From assembly GCA_027483145.1 (NCBI GenBank), contig JAIXVG010000401.1:1-33298 (forward strand): a DNA stretch of 33,298 nucleotides, read 5' to 3'. The position numbers were made by a program, and so were the translations under genes. Each line of letters starts with the position of its first letter. Within the stretch, counting starts at the first letter, position 1. This document shows positions 17,266-26,006 of the stretch, in pieces. This stretch comes from Planctomyces sp. Lineage in GTDB: Bacteria; Planctomycetota; Planctomycetia; Planctomycetales; Planctomycetaceae. The notes under the pieces were generated by a model. That model did not search any database. It was not told the origin of the DNA and saw only the letters and a list, made by a program, of their open reading frames with translations.

Positions 17266-19965
17266 GTGTCATCCACCGTCCGCACTAACGACCTGCTACG
17301 GCAGAAGGTCATCGACTGTCGCCGTCGGCTTGAATCGGGGAGGCAGCAATTGCTGGCCCGCTTTCGGGGTGGGGCAACCGGGATGCAGATTGCCGGCTCA
17401 ATTTCGGAACTGGTCAATCAACTGGTGGTCGAGCTGTTCGTCGACGAGTTGGCCTTCCTGTCACCTGAAGAACAACAAGAGATCGAGCGGAACAGTGCCC
17501 TGCTGGCCATCGGTGGAACGGGACGGGGAGACCTGGCACCCTACTCTGACGCTGACTTGTTGTTTGTTTATTCGTCAAAAATTGAACGATCGTTCCAGCG
17601 GTTCTCGTCAATTGTCGTGCGGCATTACTGGGATGCGGGGCTGAAACTAGGACACAGCGTTCGGACGGTTGGTGATAGTCTGTCGTTCGCGAAGCAAGAG
17701 CCTCAGTTTGCCACCTCACTGTTGGAATCGCGGCTGCTATGGGGGTCGGAATCGCTGGCCCAAGACCTACAGGCCCGATTTATGCAGCGGCTGTCAGGGG
17801 GACGGCGCCGCGACTTTGTGGCGATGTGCGTCGAGGCTCGCCAGAAGGAACGGGTCACCCATGGCGCAACGGTACAAGAATTAGAACCAGACGTTAAGCG
17901 GTCGCAAGGAGGGCTGCGCGACTATCACTTGATTCGCTGGATTGGTTTTGCCGAACATGGAACAGGAGAGATTGACCTGTTGCGATTGCAAGGGGTCATC
18001 AGTAAGGAAGAATCTCGGAAGCTGCTGGCTGCGTATGAGTTTCTGCTGGGGGTTAGAATCGACCTCCACTTTCAGGCAGGTAAACCTCAGGATACGTTGT
18101 CGCGCGAAGATCAGGTGCGTATTGCCGATACGCGGCAAATCGAGAAGACAAGCGGGCAACTGCCGGTTGAACGCTTCATGCAGGAATACTTTCAGCATTC
18201 AACCGTGATTGCCGACTTGGCCCAACGGCTTTCGTCACAAAGTCGCATCCAAACGTGGTCTTATCGCCTTAAGCAGTTTCTGACCACCAACCGAATCGAT
18301 CGCATTTATCGACTGGGAACGGATGAGATTGATATCGCCCCCCGCTTCAGGACTGGTGCATTAAGCACTTTGCCCGGAATCCTGCAGTTGTTTTCTGCTG
18401 CGGCCGCATACCGCGTGAATGTGGCAGCCGACTTATGCGAGCAAGTGAAGCAGCGGCTGAAAGACAATCCGCCAGCCGTTGATGCCCGTTCGATCGAGCT
18501 GTTTCTGGATATCTTGAATCGTCCGGGGCGATTGGGTCAGACATTGCGAACCATGTATCGGGTGGGAGTGCTGGAGCTATTACTGCCGCAGTTCCGACAC
18601 ATTCGCTGCCTGCTGCAATTCAATCAGTACCATTCGTATACGGTCGATGAGCATACGCTACGCACGATTGAAGCGATTGAAGAGTTTAACAATCACCCTG
18701 GAACGCTGGGGCATGCTTACCGAGCGATTCGGCAGAAGAGCTTGCTGCACCTGGCGCTATTATTACATGATGCCGGGAAAGGTTACGAAGAAGACCATTC
18801 TGACGTGGGAAAGCGATTGGCCGACGATGTTGCCACGCTTTACAACCTGAACGAGCATGATCGAGAACTTCTGGTGTTTCTGGTTTACAAACACTTGAAC
18901 ATGGCTCATTTGGCCTTTCGTCGCGATGTCTCTGACCCGGATGTGCTCCACAGGTTTGCTCACGACGTGGGTAGCGCGGAGGCGCTGCGGATGCTGTTCA
19001 CATTAACTGCTGCCGATATTAGTGCTGTTGGCCCTGGTGTCTGGAACGAATGGAAGGGGGAACTGTTAAGCAGTTTCTTTGAGAACACGATGCTGGCCCT
19101 GACTGGTAAAGTCGAGCATCATGCAGAGATCGAGCGGGTCGCTACCATTCGCGAGAAAGTAATGGAACTGGCGACTCCGTTTGCAGTGCTCAATGAGCCG
19201 AACGAAGAGGCTTCGCCTATTTCGCGGATTCTGAAGACGCTCCCGCCACATTACCTGTTGGCCACGGCTGCTGAGCGAATTGCGGTCGATACACGGGTCA
19301 TTTTGACGAGGCAACCTAACGACATTTTTGTCGAAGCAATGTTCGATGGAGAAACCAACTCGGTCGAATACCGCATCTTAACGTCAGAACAGATTGCACC
19401 AGGCTGCTTTCACAAGATTGCCGGGGCGCTGACAGCCAAACGGATGGAGATTTTGTCGGCTCAGATTTGCACCACCGGCGATGGCATCATCATTGATAGC
19501 TTTCGGGTGCTGGATGGCGACCATGAGGGAGCGGTCCCGCGGTTTCGTCTGGATGAAGTGTGCGAAGCGATCAAAAAGGTGCTGGCTGGCGAGTTATCGG
19601 TTGAGCAAATGCTGGCGGCCCCCACCCGATTTGTGCCGCGAAAGCGGTCTTCGCCAGTGATTGTGACGAATCGGCTGCCATCGCGGGTGGTGATCGATCA
19701 GGAGTCTTCCGACCGCTGCACGGTACTGGATATCTTTGCCGATGACCGGCCGGGGCTATTGTATGCGCTATCGCGAATCTTGTTTCAAAGCCAGATTTCG
19801 GTTGTGCTGGCGAAGATTTCGACCCACCTCGATCAGGTAGTCGACGTGTTTTATATCACCGATCGTGCGGGCAAGAAGATTGTCGATCCCGACCTGCTGA
19901 AGCGAGTGCGCAGAGAGCTACTGCTAGAGGTAGATCCGCCACTGGAACCCGCATCGGCTGGGTAG
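17266..19965 (+). CDS. glnD: [Protein-PII] uridylyltransferase / uridylyl-removing enzyme GlnD
   Basis: 899 residues, the family's usual size. GTG 17266 is the apparent start; no clear ribosome-binding site is seen. Domains in order: nucleotidyltransferase with GGTGRGDLAPYSDADLLFVY (residues ~83-102) carrying the catalytic SDxD; GlnD linker region; HD phosphohydrolase with LLHDAGKGYEEDHSDVG (H501, D502) for UMP removal; two C-terminal ACT domains (~686-755 and ~808-880, the latter with FADDRPGLLYALSRIL) that bind glutamine. The enzyme uridylylates P-II at Tyr51 when glutamine is low and reverses this when it is high. All three P-II genes upstream keep Tyr51. Both catalytic sites look intact. 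Confidence 0.97.
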   Translation: MSSTVRTNDLLRQKVIDCRRRLESGRQQLLARFRGGATGMQIAGSISELVNQLVVELFVDELAFLSPEEQQEIERNSALLAIGGTGRGDLAPYSDADLLFVYSSKIERSFQRFSSIVVRHYWDAGLKLGHSVRTVGDSLSFAKQEPQFATSLLESRLLWGSESLAQDLQARFMQRLSGGRRRDFVAMCVEARQKERVTHGATVQELEPDVKRSQGGLRDYHLIRWIGFAEHGTGEIDLLRLQGVISKEESRKLLAAYEFLLGVRIDLHFQAGKPQDTLSREDQVRIADTRQIEKTSGQLPVERFMQEYFQHSTVIADLAQRLSSQSRIQTWSYRLKQFLTTNRIDRIYRLGTDEIDIAPRFRTGALSTLPGILQLFSAAAAYRVNVAADLCEQVKQRLKDNPPAVDARSIELFLDILNRPGRLGQTLRTMYRVGVLELLLPQFRHIRCLLQFNQYHSYTVDEHTLRTIEAIEEFNNHPGTLGHAYRAIRQKSLLHLALLLHDAGKGYEEDHSDVGKRLADDVATLYNLNEHDRELLVFLVYKHLNMAHLAFRRDVSDPDVLHRFAHDVGSAEALRMLFTLTAADISAVGPGVWNEWKGELLSSFFENTMLALTGKVEHHAEIERVATIREKVMELATPFAVLNEPNEEASPISRILKTLPPHYLLATAAERIAVDTRVILTRQPNDIFVEAMFDGETNSVEYRILTSEQIAPGCFHKIAGALTAKRMEILSAQICTTGDGIIIDSFRVLDGDHEGAVPRFRLDEVCEAIKKVLAGELSVEQMLAAPTRFVPRKRSSPVIVTNRLPSRVVIDQESSDRCTVLDIFADDRPGLLYALSRILFQSQISVVLAKISTHLDQVVDVFYITDRAGKKIVDPDLLKRVRRELLLEVDPPLEPASAG

Positions 19966-20271
19966 CGCATCGAGATCAATAGACCAATTTGTCGGGACCT
20001 GCTTCTGAACGGTGCATGTGTTATCGTTGACAAGCAATGAATCTGCCTGAGAATAATGTGTTTTTGCTGCCACTAGGGCAATTTCCGCTTGATCATTTGG
20101 ACTGCGATACTGCGGAAGAGAACATCTCGCAGCATTGAGTCAAGAGGAGCTTGGTCAAACAGATCTGAATCGACTACTGACCATTTGCGCCGTTTGCAGT
20201 TCGCAAACTGGCGGGTTATATTCTGCACGCACGCATGACGCGTCGGGCACGAAGCGAGTCACAGTAGCGGA
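19966..20271. other. Intergenic region with promoter of the small gene
   Basis: No gene here. Contains the promoter and overlapping inverted repeat at 20192-20222. No terminator-like hairpin was found after glnD. Confidence 0.5.
20192..20222 (+). promoter_or_regulatory. Sigma-70 promoter with overlapping inverted repeat
   Basis: -35 TTGCAG (20194-20199), 17-base spacer, -10 TATATT (20217-20222; five of six). The -35 lies inside the inverted repeat GTTTGC-AGTTC-GCAAAC (20192-20208), so a repressor bound there would block RNA polymerase. Transcription would start near 20229, 43 bases before the small ORF. Confidence 0.55.
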
Positions 20272-20475
20272 ATGACCATGGTCTCCTACACCGAAGTCGA
20301 CCTCCTCCCCGGAGAATCTTTGCGTGCCGGAGCAAACTTGATTACAGTGTTGGATGTCGATAACGGTTGGGTGATGGTGAGAGTCGATAACGAAGAGACT
20401 GGTGAATACACCATTCACCAACTCTTTCCGGTTGGTGATAGTCCCCACGACCGCGACGGTTTTAGTCGCTTCTAG
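20272..20475 (+). CDS. Small hypothetical protein
   Basis: 67 residues from ATG 20272 (or 65 from ATG 20278). Not recognised. It is acidic, with a beta-strand pattern (NLITVLDVDNGWVMVRVDN then GEYTIHQLFPV), and has no signal peptide or membrane segment. Support for a real gene comes from the good promoter at 20194-20222, an amino-acid composition like a small barrel protein, and the way its TAG stop coincides with the edge of family A repeat copy 3, as for the P-II gene at 15676. No ribosome-binding site of note. No functional link to glnD upstream can be shown. Confidence 0.6.
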   Translation: MTMVSYTEVDLLPGESLRAGANLITVLDVDNGWVMVRVDNEETGEYTIHQLFPVGDSPHDRDGFSRF

Positions 20476-20562
20476 AAGTGGTTTTAGAACCCTCTGGCCG
20501 AAAAATCGGGACCATGATTCGCCGCGGGAAACCTGCCGCCAATCGGGTCTTGAAACAGGCTC
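20473..20562. repeat. Palindromic dispersed repeat family A, copy 3
   Basis: Begins with the TAG stop of the small gene and reads GAAGTGGTTTTAGAACCCTC, ending GGGTCTTGAAACAGGCTCC. Same length (90 bases) and order of conserved blocks as 15674-15763. Confidence 0.8.
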
Positions 20563-20797
20563 CAGGCTCCGTCGGGTTTCAAGCAGCAGCGACCTTCGCG
20601 TTTCAACGAATTGATGATACTTCCAGAGTATGGTGTTATGCGTGGGTATTTGGTCTGGGTGTTATTCGCTCTGCTAACCTGAGCCAATGCGGGGATCCAG
20701 TTCGCACAATACTGGCAAGGTCAGTGGCACACAAAAAGATGCCTTGACGAAGCACTGGTGGGGTAAGCGTTTCAGCACCGGGGCCGCCGTCCCCCCA
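20476..20797. other. Convergent intergenic region
   Basis: Contains family A repeat copy 3 and otherwise nothing I can support. It separates the small plus-strand gene from the convergent STAS gene. Confidence 0.45.
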
Positions 20798-21166
20798 TTA
20801 TCGTCCCAGCAAATGATTGATCGCTTCTTCCTGTGTTGGAACGATTGTCCATAGCTTGTCGAGGTGCGTGATGGTGAGGACCTCTTTGCAGTAACTGCTG
20901 AGGCCGCAAATGGCAAACTTGCCATCCCCCGCCATTTGAACCCTGTTCCACATCCGAAACAGGATTTCGATGAACGATGAGCCGAAGAACTCGATATTGG
21001 TTAAATCGAGGACGATCCAGGCGGGATCAGCTTCCTGGGTGGCAGCTAACAGGTCTGCTCCAGCGGTTTCCAGGGCTGTATCGTGCAACGCCGGAAAGTC
21101 GGGGCCGATCGCCAGCACAGTCACATTTTCTACGCGGCTGATCTTTACCAACTGCTCGGCTGCCAT
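20798..21166 (-). CDS. STAS-domain protein, anti-anti-sigma factor-like
   Basis: 122 residues from the ATG at 21166. The whole protein is one STAS domain: a beta strand (VTVLAIGPDF), then WIVLDLTNIEFFGSSFIEIL, where the regulatory Ser (S63 or S64) sits at the SpoIIAA phosphorylation position, and FAICGLSSYCKEVLTITHLD in the late strand/helix. The usual DSSG is changed to GSSF. In the SpoIIAA/RsbV family the unphosphorylated form binds an anti-sigma kinase and frees a sigma factor; in planctomycetes such genes are abundant. No RsbW-like kinase, PP2C phosphatase or sigma factor is in the window, so partners are unknown. It is probably monocistronic; the HtrA gene on the same strand lies 306 bases upstream. 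Confidence 0.88.
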   Translation of the reverse strand: MAAEQLVKISRVENVTVLAIGPDFPALHDTALETAGADLLAATQEADPAWIVLDLTNIEFFGSSFIEILFRMWNRVQMAGDGKFAICGLSSYCKEVLTITHLDKLWTIVPTQEEAINHLLGR

Positions 21167-21472
21167 CGACCTGACCCCCTGGATGAAACCACGAACAACA
21201 ACGCGGCCCAGCCACTTTCGAAAAGCTGTTAGTTCAAGTTCTATTGGTATTAAGAATGCAAATCAACGGCTCGGCCCATTCCCGAAACTCTGAGTGACGG
21301 GCCTGCTACTTGTCGAAGAAAACCTCGAAAGCAGCGAGATTTGTCGTAAAACCAGCATCGCCTTGAATAAGCCCGACTTGTTCTTCGAGTAGCTGATTAT
21401 CAGGCGAAAGATGGGAAACTGGCCGATCCAAAGGGCTATTGAAACCATTTCGGCTAACTCTTGCAACCACCG
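21167..21472. other. Spacer between htrA-like gene and STAS gene
   Basis: 306 bases; only short frames without recognisable features. Presumably holds the STAS promoter on the minus strand, but I see no clear consensus. Confidence 0.4.
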
Positions 21473-22744
21473 CTACTTAGGTGGCGGTGCAATTGCCTGC
21501 AGGACGACCGGCAGTTCGAGCGTTTGTTTAGCGTCTCTCAGGATGACCAGTTTGACGGTTTCGCCAACCTGGTGATTCGACAACACACGAAAGATATCTT
21601 TCGTTGTCACAATCGGACGATCGTCAATTTGCAGGATGATGTCACCCAGAAAGATGTTGCCTTCAGCGTCTTGATCGGTCCGCTTAATCCCCACGAGGGC
21701 GGCGGGGCTGCCAGGAACGACATCGCGCACGAGGGCGCCACGCTTCACCCCTAAACGCCGCGCGATCGAATCATCAACCAGAACGACCCCCATGCCGGGC
21801 CGCTCGACTTTCCCGTATTCGATGAGTTGAGGGACGTAGTTATTCACCGCGTCGACGGGAATTGCAAACCCGATTCCCGCATAGGCACCCGATGGACTGT
21901 AGATTGCCGTGTTGACTCCAATCAGTCGACCGGCGCTATCGAGGAGCGGCCCGCCCGAATTGCCCGGGTTGATCGCGGCGTCGGTTTGAATGACCCCTTC
22001 AATCACCCGGCCCGATGCGGCTTCGATTTCACGCCCGAGGCCACTAATGACGCCGGTGGTGAGAGTTTGATCGAGGCCGAAGGGGTTGCCGATCGCAAAC
22101 ACTTTTTGCCCCACCTGCAGATCGGACGATTCGCCGATGGGAATGGGCCTCAAACTGGTAGCGTTGGCCTGAATGCGCAAGACAGCCAAGTCTTTATCGG
22201 GAAAGTATCCGATGAGTCGAGCTTCCCAGACCGAGTTATCAGCCAAGGTCACCTTGGCCAGGTTTGCGTTCTGAACTACGTGATAGTTCGTGACAACATG
22301 GCCAGCCTGATCCCAGATGAAGCCGGTCCCTGTTCCCTGCTCGATCTCAACCGGGTTCAAGTTGAAGCGCGAGGTGCGCTTGGCGATGCTGGTGATATGA
22401 ACAACGCTGGGGGAGACATTGCGGAAGACTTCGATGGTCGACTTTTCGTCAGCGGCCAAATCGCCGCGAGGGGTCACTGCCCGAGGTTCACCTACGGGGC
22501 CCGTGTAAGAAAACGGCCAGATGCCTGCCGACTTGAGCATGAACAGAGCAACAACGAATAATAGCAAGGCAACCAGCCCCGACCGAACAGCCCCTTCGCG
22601 CGGGGGACGATCTGGTTGACGGCGATCTGCGGGGATCGGTTCCGTCATTCCGCCACTGACATCCATGGACGAAGCCCCTTGCACCGTTGTTGACGAAATT
22701 GCGGCAACTGGTCTTGTGATGGGATCAACTTTCGAATCCTTCAC
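21473..22744 (-). CDS. HtrA/Deg-type periplasmic serine protease (S1C) with PDZ domain
   Basis: 423 residues from GTG 22744; an in-frame ATG 26 codons later is also possible. A ~50-residue polar, Pro-rich cytoplasmic start precedes one membrane anchor (~54-72, SGLVALLLFVVALFMLKSAG), as in DegS or planctomycete HtrA proteins. The trypsin-like domain has the full triad: H155 (TNYHVV), D185 (DKDLAVL) and S263 (NPGNSGGPLL). A single C-terminal PDZ domain (~330-415) contains GALVRDVVPGSPAALVGIK and GDIILQIDDRPI. The family degrades or senses misfolded envelope proteins. The single PDZ plus anchor resembles DegS more than DegP, but a regulatory target is not shown here. Confidence 0.94.
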   Translation of the reverse strand: MKDSKVDPITRPVAAISSTTVQGASSMDVSGGMTEPIPADRRQPDRPPREGAVRSGLVALLLFVVALFMLKSAGIWPFSYTGPVGEPRAVTPRGDLAADEKSTIEVFRNVSPSVVHITSIAKRTSRFNLNPVEIEQGTGTGFIWDQAGHVVTNYHVVQNANLAKVTLADNSVWEARLIGYFPDKDLAVLRIQANATSLRPIPIGESSDLQVGQKVFAIGNPFGLDQTLTTGVISGLGREIEAASGRVIEGVIQTDAAINPGNSGGPLLDSAGRLIGVNTAIYSPSGAYAGIGFAIPVDAVNNYVPQLIEYGKVERPGMGVVLVDDSIARRLGVKRGALVRDVVPGSPAALVGIKRTDQDAEGNIFLGDIILQIDDRPIVTTKDIFRVLSNHQVGETVKLVILRDAKQTLELPVVLQAIAPPPK

Positions 22745-22948
22745 GCGGCGTTACCTTTTCGTCGCTGAACCCTCTTCGTATTGCAGTCGAACCCGATCGC
22801 GTTGTAGTTCGCCATAGCAAAAATTGTCGCTTAGCGAGGACAGTTAAGGAAGGGACTTCACGACCTGGTGACATCACGGCAGGCTGCATCTGGTTCGTTG
22901 GTTGGGCATGAACCAGCCACTAGAAGTGTCGGCTTACTGCCATGCCAC

Positions 22949-23746
22949 TTAACGAAACCGCTCCATTCGGGCGTTAAGTCCTTCGACGGCAGCCTGCAAG
23001 CGATCTTTCATTTCTTGAGAAGCGTGGCGGGCCTGCTTGAGCGTCTCGTCTGTTAACAGGTTGGCCGACTTTTCAATTGTATGCGCAATGCGGCGAATAA
23101 TCGTATCGATGTCCTGATCGTCAGCACTCTTTTTGCCATGAGTTGGAGCCGCACCCGACCTGAACGGTGTGTACTCTGCTTCTTGACCTTCAGCGGAGCG
23201 GGCAACACCGGTTAAGGCGAGTTCATCGGCAGAGCGGCTGCCAGCTCTGCTAACGTCAGGTTCGTCGGCATCAAACGGCGCCTCGTCTAAGGAAGCCATG
23301 CCCGGGATTCGCACGGGAGATGGTTCGGTCGGCAAGAGGCCGACCATTTCTTCGCGCGAGTCCCCGCCCAGGTCTTCACCCCGCTGAGCCTTCCGCCAAG
23401 CCCGCATCTCGGCGACGGTTGCTTCAATCTCCTGTGCCCATTGGAGGCATTCGGCTGCATCGTCCCAATTGATGGCGGCGTAAAAGTGTGACCATTTCAG
23501 ACCGGGGTAAGTGTGGTAGATATCGGCAAACGTTTCCCAAACTCGCCGACGCTGGTAGACCTGATCGGGGCTAAGCTGAACCAACTGGGCGAAGTCGGCG
23601 TCTGTTCTGCCGCGAGAGAATCGCTTGGTCCACAAGGCGGCACATTCGCCAACGTCCCAATTACATCGGCTGACAGCCAACTGGGCGCGGTCGATTAGCC
23701 CCTGTTCATCAAGTTCGGTCGCGGGGAGTTCTGCGGTGTTCGGCAT
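22949..23746 (-). CDS. Hypothetical protein, N-terminal helical domain and C-terminal coiled coil
   Basis: 265 residues from the ATG at 23746. I cannot assign a family. Residues ~20-120 are Trp-rich and helical: CNWDVGECAALWTKRFSRG, then LSPDQVYQRRRVWETFADIY, which has the spacing of a helix-turn-helix, and LKWSHFYAAINWDDAAECLQ. The middle (~125-210) is acidic and low in structure. The last ~50 residues (IIRRIAHTIEKSANLL onward) form an amphipathic helix or coiled coil. No signal peptide or membrane segment. A DNA-binding or partition-like role is conceivable from the helix-turn-helix-like part but is speculation. Flanked by the HtrA gene 204 bases downstream; co-transcription is possible. 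Confidence 0.75.
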   Translation of the reverse strand: MPNTAELPATELDEQGLIDRAQLAVSRCNWDVGECAALWTKRFSRGRTDADFAQLVQLSPDQVYQRRRVWETFADIYHTYPGLKWSHFYAAINWDDAAECLQWAQEIEATVAEMRAWRKAQRGEDLGGDSREEMVGLLPTEPSPVRIPGMASLDEAPFDADEPDVSRAGSRSADELALTGVARSAEGQEAEYTPFRSGAAPTHGKKSADDQDIDTIIRRIAHTIEKSANLLTDETLKQARHASQEMKDRLQAAVEGLNARMERFR

Positions 23747-24257
23747 GTAGGCACCATCGGCCCAATTGGGGCCAAATCGGGTAGGGGTTGCGGGTTCAAA
23801 AAACTGTTCAAAGTAGCAACGCGACGATCGAAGCCCCTTGTTAGGGGGGGGCTGCCCGCTGCCTGGTGCTTTCCGACCAATCGCTCAGCCGGGTCGACCA
23901 TCATGAAAGGTTGCCGCCCGAGTTGCCACCCAACCCCCTGACTCAACGGTCAATTCAGTGGCGACAGACTGGTGTACAGCCGTGACCCTCAGAGCAATCG
24001 GGAAACTTTGCCCCATGAGAGAACCCAGCAAGAGAACCCGGGAAGCCCTTCGCCGGCAATCAGAATTGAAGGGCAATAATTGGGCGAAAACGAGTAGGTG
24101 GCAGAGTCTGCCGAAGAGGGAGGAAACCCCGTTCAGGGTTCCTTGACCGTTAAAGTCGGCGAAAGCTACCATCCCGGCCGTGGGAAGGTCATGACGATTT
24201 TGCGTTGCAGAGCGCTCATGACGGTCCCCCGAAAGAGCCGATAACACGGGCTGTCAC
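23747..24257. other. Intergenic region upstream of tRNA-Cys
   Basis: 511 bases. Two overlapping frames (23885-24247 minus, 23958-24146 plus) have no recognisable features and I do not annotate them. A weak promoter TTGACC (24143) - 18 bases - TACCAT (24167) points toward the tRNA. I checked for SRP, RNase P and tmRNA signatures and found none. Confidence 0.45.
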
Positions 24258-24329
24258 GGCGCCGTAGCCAAGTGGCTAAGGCAGTGGATTGCAAATCCAC
24301 CATCCCCGGTTCAAATCCGGGCGGCGCCT
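24258..24329 (+). tRNA. tRNA-Cys (anticodon GCA)
   Basis: 72 bases. Acceptor stem GGCGCCG (24258-24264) pairs perfectly with CGGCGCC (24322-24328). The anticodon arm GGATT-GCA-AATCC exposes GCA, and the T arm CCCGG-TTCAAAT-CCGGG is perfect. The discriminator is U (24329), the identity base for cysteine tRNAs. CCA is not encoded. Confidence 0.97.
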
Positions 24330-24366
24330 TTTGGGTTTGGCAAAGGCCGAGCCTCGTTGACTTAGT

Positions 24367-24410
24367 AAGGCGTAACGCATTCCGCCGGAATGCGTTACGC
24401 CTTTCTTTTT
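24367..24410 (+). terminator. Intrinsic terminator after tRNA-Cys
   Basis: A perfect 18-bp palindrome (24367-24384 and 24386-24403, one-base centre; core GCGTAACGCATTCC) followed by TTTCTTTTT. It ends 21 bases before the convergent TRASH-domain gene and may also stop that gene from the other side. Confidence 0.88.
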
Positions 24411-24430
24411 AGACGCAAGTAGATGAATCG

Positions 24431-25201
24431 CTACTTCTGCTTTTTAGCGGCGGCTTCGGCCAGAATCGCTTCGGGGTCTTCCAGGAAAACGTCCCGGCAA
24501 CCTGTGCAGCAGACGTAGTAGGTTTTGCCTTTGTACTCGACCGAAATGCTTCCATAGCCGCCTGTTACGATGCATTCTGGACCACGATTTCCGGCGACAT
24601 CTAGCCGGGTTCCGGCCCGCTGGTAGGCGACCTCGGCCACTCGCGTGAAGAAGCTTTGCGTGGCCTGTTTCTGTTCGAAGAGGAGCGTGGCCCGATTCTC
24701 ATTGAGGACCGTCAGGGTCAGCTTGCTACTGGCTGGTCCGCTGGCAGATTGGCCGGCAAAGACCCAGCGTTCTTCGGTTTTTTCGCCCGCCAGCCAGGTG
24801 ATGGTTCCATCTGCCGGTTGCAGCCCCAACTGGGGCTTTCCGGTATCTGGATCGATGGCCAGCCGAAGCTGGCTCCAATGTTTGCCATCGGTCACCTGCA
24901 CCACAATGGCTGGCTTCGTCTGAGAAAAGTCCCAGGCACACTCAGCGGTCTCTTTCCAGGTTCCGGTATTCGAACCCCGTTTAGGCTGTCCGATTCCTTT
25001 CCAGTCGCCAATCATCCATTGGAACTCCTTCAGTTGAGGGTCGGGCTGGGCTGTGCTCTTCGATTTGGCCACTTCAGCGTCGGCCCAAGCCTGCTCGGTC
25101 TGGGTCAGGTTTCGGCTGATCCAGATCCCTGCAAGGATGGCCAAACCCCACAAGACCACTGGCTGGAAGAGGTTTAGGAGAGAGAAACGGGAAAGAGCCA
25201 T
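24431..25201 (-). CDS. Membrane-anchored lipocalin-like protein with C-terminal YHS/TRASH metal-binding domain
   Basis: 256 residues from the ATG at 25201. A single hydrophobic segment (~11-29, LFQPVVLWGLAILAGIWIS) anchors or exports it. Residues ~56-195 look like a lipocalin/nitrobindin-like barrel: FQWMIGDWKGIGQP at the start, then repeated strands (LRLAIDPDTGKPQLGL, ERWVFAGQ, LTLTVLNENRATLLF). Residues ~207-250 form a YHS/TRASH zinc-ribbon-like domain: C210, then VEYKGKTYYVCCTGC with C231, C232 and C235, and FLEDPEAIL. TRASH/YHS domains bind metal ions (Cu, Zn) and often sense or deliver them. The pairing with a barrel domain suggests a periplasmic heme- or metal-related role, by inference only. 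Confidence 0.78.
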   Translation of the reverse strand: MALSRFSLLNLFQPVVLWGLAILAGIWISRNLTQTEQAWADAEVAKSKSTAQPDPQLKEFQWMIGDWKGIGQPKRGSNTGTWKETAECAWDFSQTKPAIVVQVTDGKHWSQLRLAIDPDTGKPQLGLQPADGTITWLAGEKTEERWVFAGQSASGPASSKLTLTVLNENRATLLFEQKQATQSFFTRVAEVAYQRAGTRLDVAGNRGPECIVTGGYGSISVEYKGKTYYVCCTGCRDVFLEDPEAILAEAAAKKQK

Positions 25202-25581
25202 TGGTGTTTTCTCTGTCGAAGGGGGTGAATGGGGATCGGCTGAGGGAAGTTATGATGACTTGCCGAACATGAGCGAACTGACCGCCTTAGATATTAACCC
25301 CAGCCACGCCCGGTAGTTTCAACGAAGGGCAAATTCGTGAAGCTGCAGACGTTCTCGCCGGTTTTGAAAGTGATGTCTTTCGCAACCGGTCGGAACATTC
25401 TGCAGTTTCGGGTTAATGGGGTCGATAGCGAAGTAAACAGAGGATCGTGTTGGAAAATCGGACTTCCCCTATCACTCCCCAGTGAAATACTTGACACGAT
25501 AACAGCTGCGGAGGGTAGCTTATGTCTGCCCCTGCCTTAGCAATGCGTCCCTAAATTGACCCTATTTGCCCAGGTGCACAG
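25202..25581. other. Intergenic region between divergent genes
   Basis: No gene supported; a 67-residue frame at 25337-25540 is not convincing. TTGACA at 25491 could be a -35 for the small membrane-protein gene at 25582, but the -10 (TAGCTT, 19-base spacer) is poor. Confidence 0.4.
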
Positions 25582-25839
25582 ATGGAACCGACAGGAGATC
25601 GAGCTGACGGAAACATTCTTCCTGCCAACCGTATCGATAAAGCGATCGGCTGGATTGTGGGGGGGCTGATCCTGTTGTTTGTGGTCATGTTGGCAATGGC
25701 CGGACTGGGACGGGTGGAAAAACTTTCCTCTCCGGGTAGTGCCAGCGACACAGTCGCTCGTCTGCGAACTTTGCCGGGGGACGAGCCAGTCGATCAATCC
25801 GACATCGGGGCCCTCCCGGAAGCCAATCCGCAGCCGTAG
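25582..25839 (+). CDS. Small single-pass membrane protein
   Basis: 85 residues from ATG 25582, with AGGTG about 8 bases upstream. One membrane helix at ~24-43 (GWIVGGLILLFVVMLAMAGL), with a short acidic/polar start and a ~40-residue tail rich in Asp, Pro and Ala. Not recognised. The frame is short but has the composition and hydrophobic segment of a true small membrane protein; chance remains possible. Confidence 0.55.
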   Translation: MEPTGDRADGNILPANRIDKAIGWIVGGLILLFVVMLAMAGLGRVEKLSSPGSASDTVARLRTLPGDEPVDQSDIGALPEANPQP

Positions 25840-25935
25840 GGGGCATGTGGAAGCCTGGATTGTGCCTGTTTACCCGCACCGTCGATTCTGGGCAGAGTTC
25901 GCTGAGTCAGAGAGCTCTCAGAGGAACCATCCGGG

Positions 25936-25972
25936 CAAACAAAAAACGGGATTGGCAAGCCACACCCCGTTT
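25936..25972 (-). terminator. Intrinsic terminator of ilvE
   Basis: Read on the minus strand: AAACGGG (25972-25966), a 15-base loop, CCCGTTT (25950-25944), then TTTGTTTG. Located 34 bases after the ilvE stop. Confidence 0.75.
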
Positions 25973-26006
25973 GAGTAATCGATCAAAGTTAAACTGCAGT
26001 TGCCCG

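Noticed and set aside
23841-23900. Possible SRP RNA on the minus strand (GGTCGGAAAGC and CAGGCAGC)
   Set aside because: The conserved helix 8 tetraloop and its asymmetric loop (GGAAGGAAGCAG) are not formed.
23885-24247. 120-residue minus-strand frame upstream of tRNA-Cys, overlapped by a 62-residue plus frame
   Set aside because: Overlapping frames on both strands with no recognisable domain; probably chance.
25337-25540. 67-residue plus-strand frame between divergent genes
   Set aside because: No recognised features, and it would overlap possible promoter sequences of the next gene.
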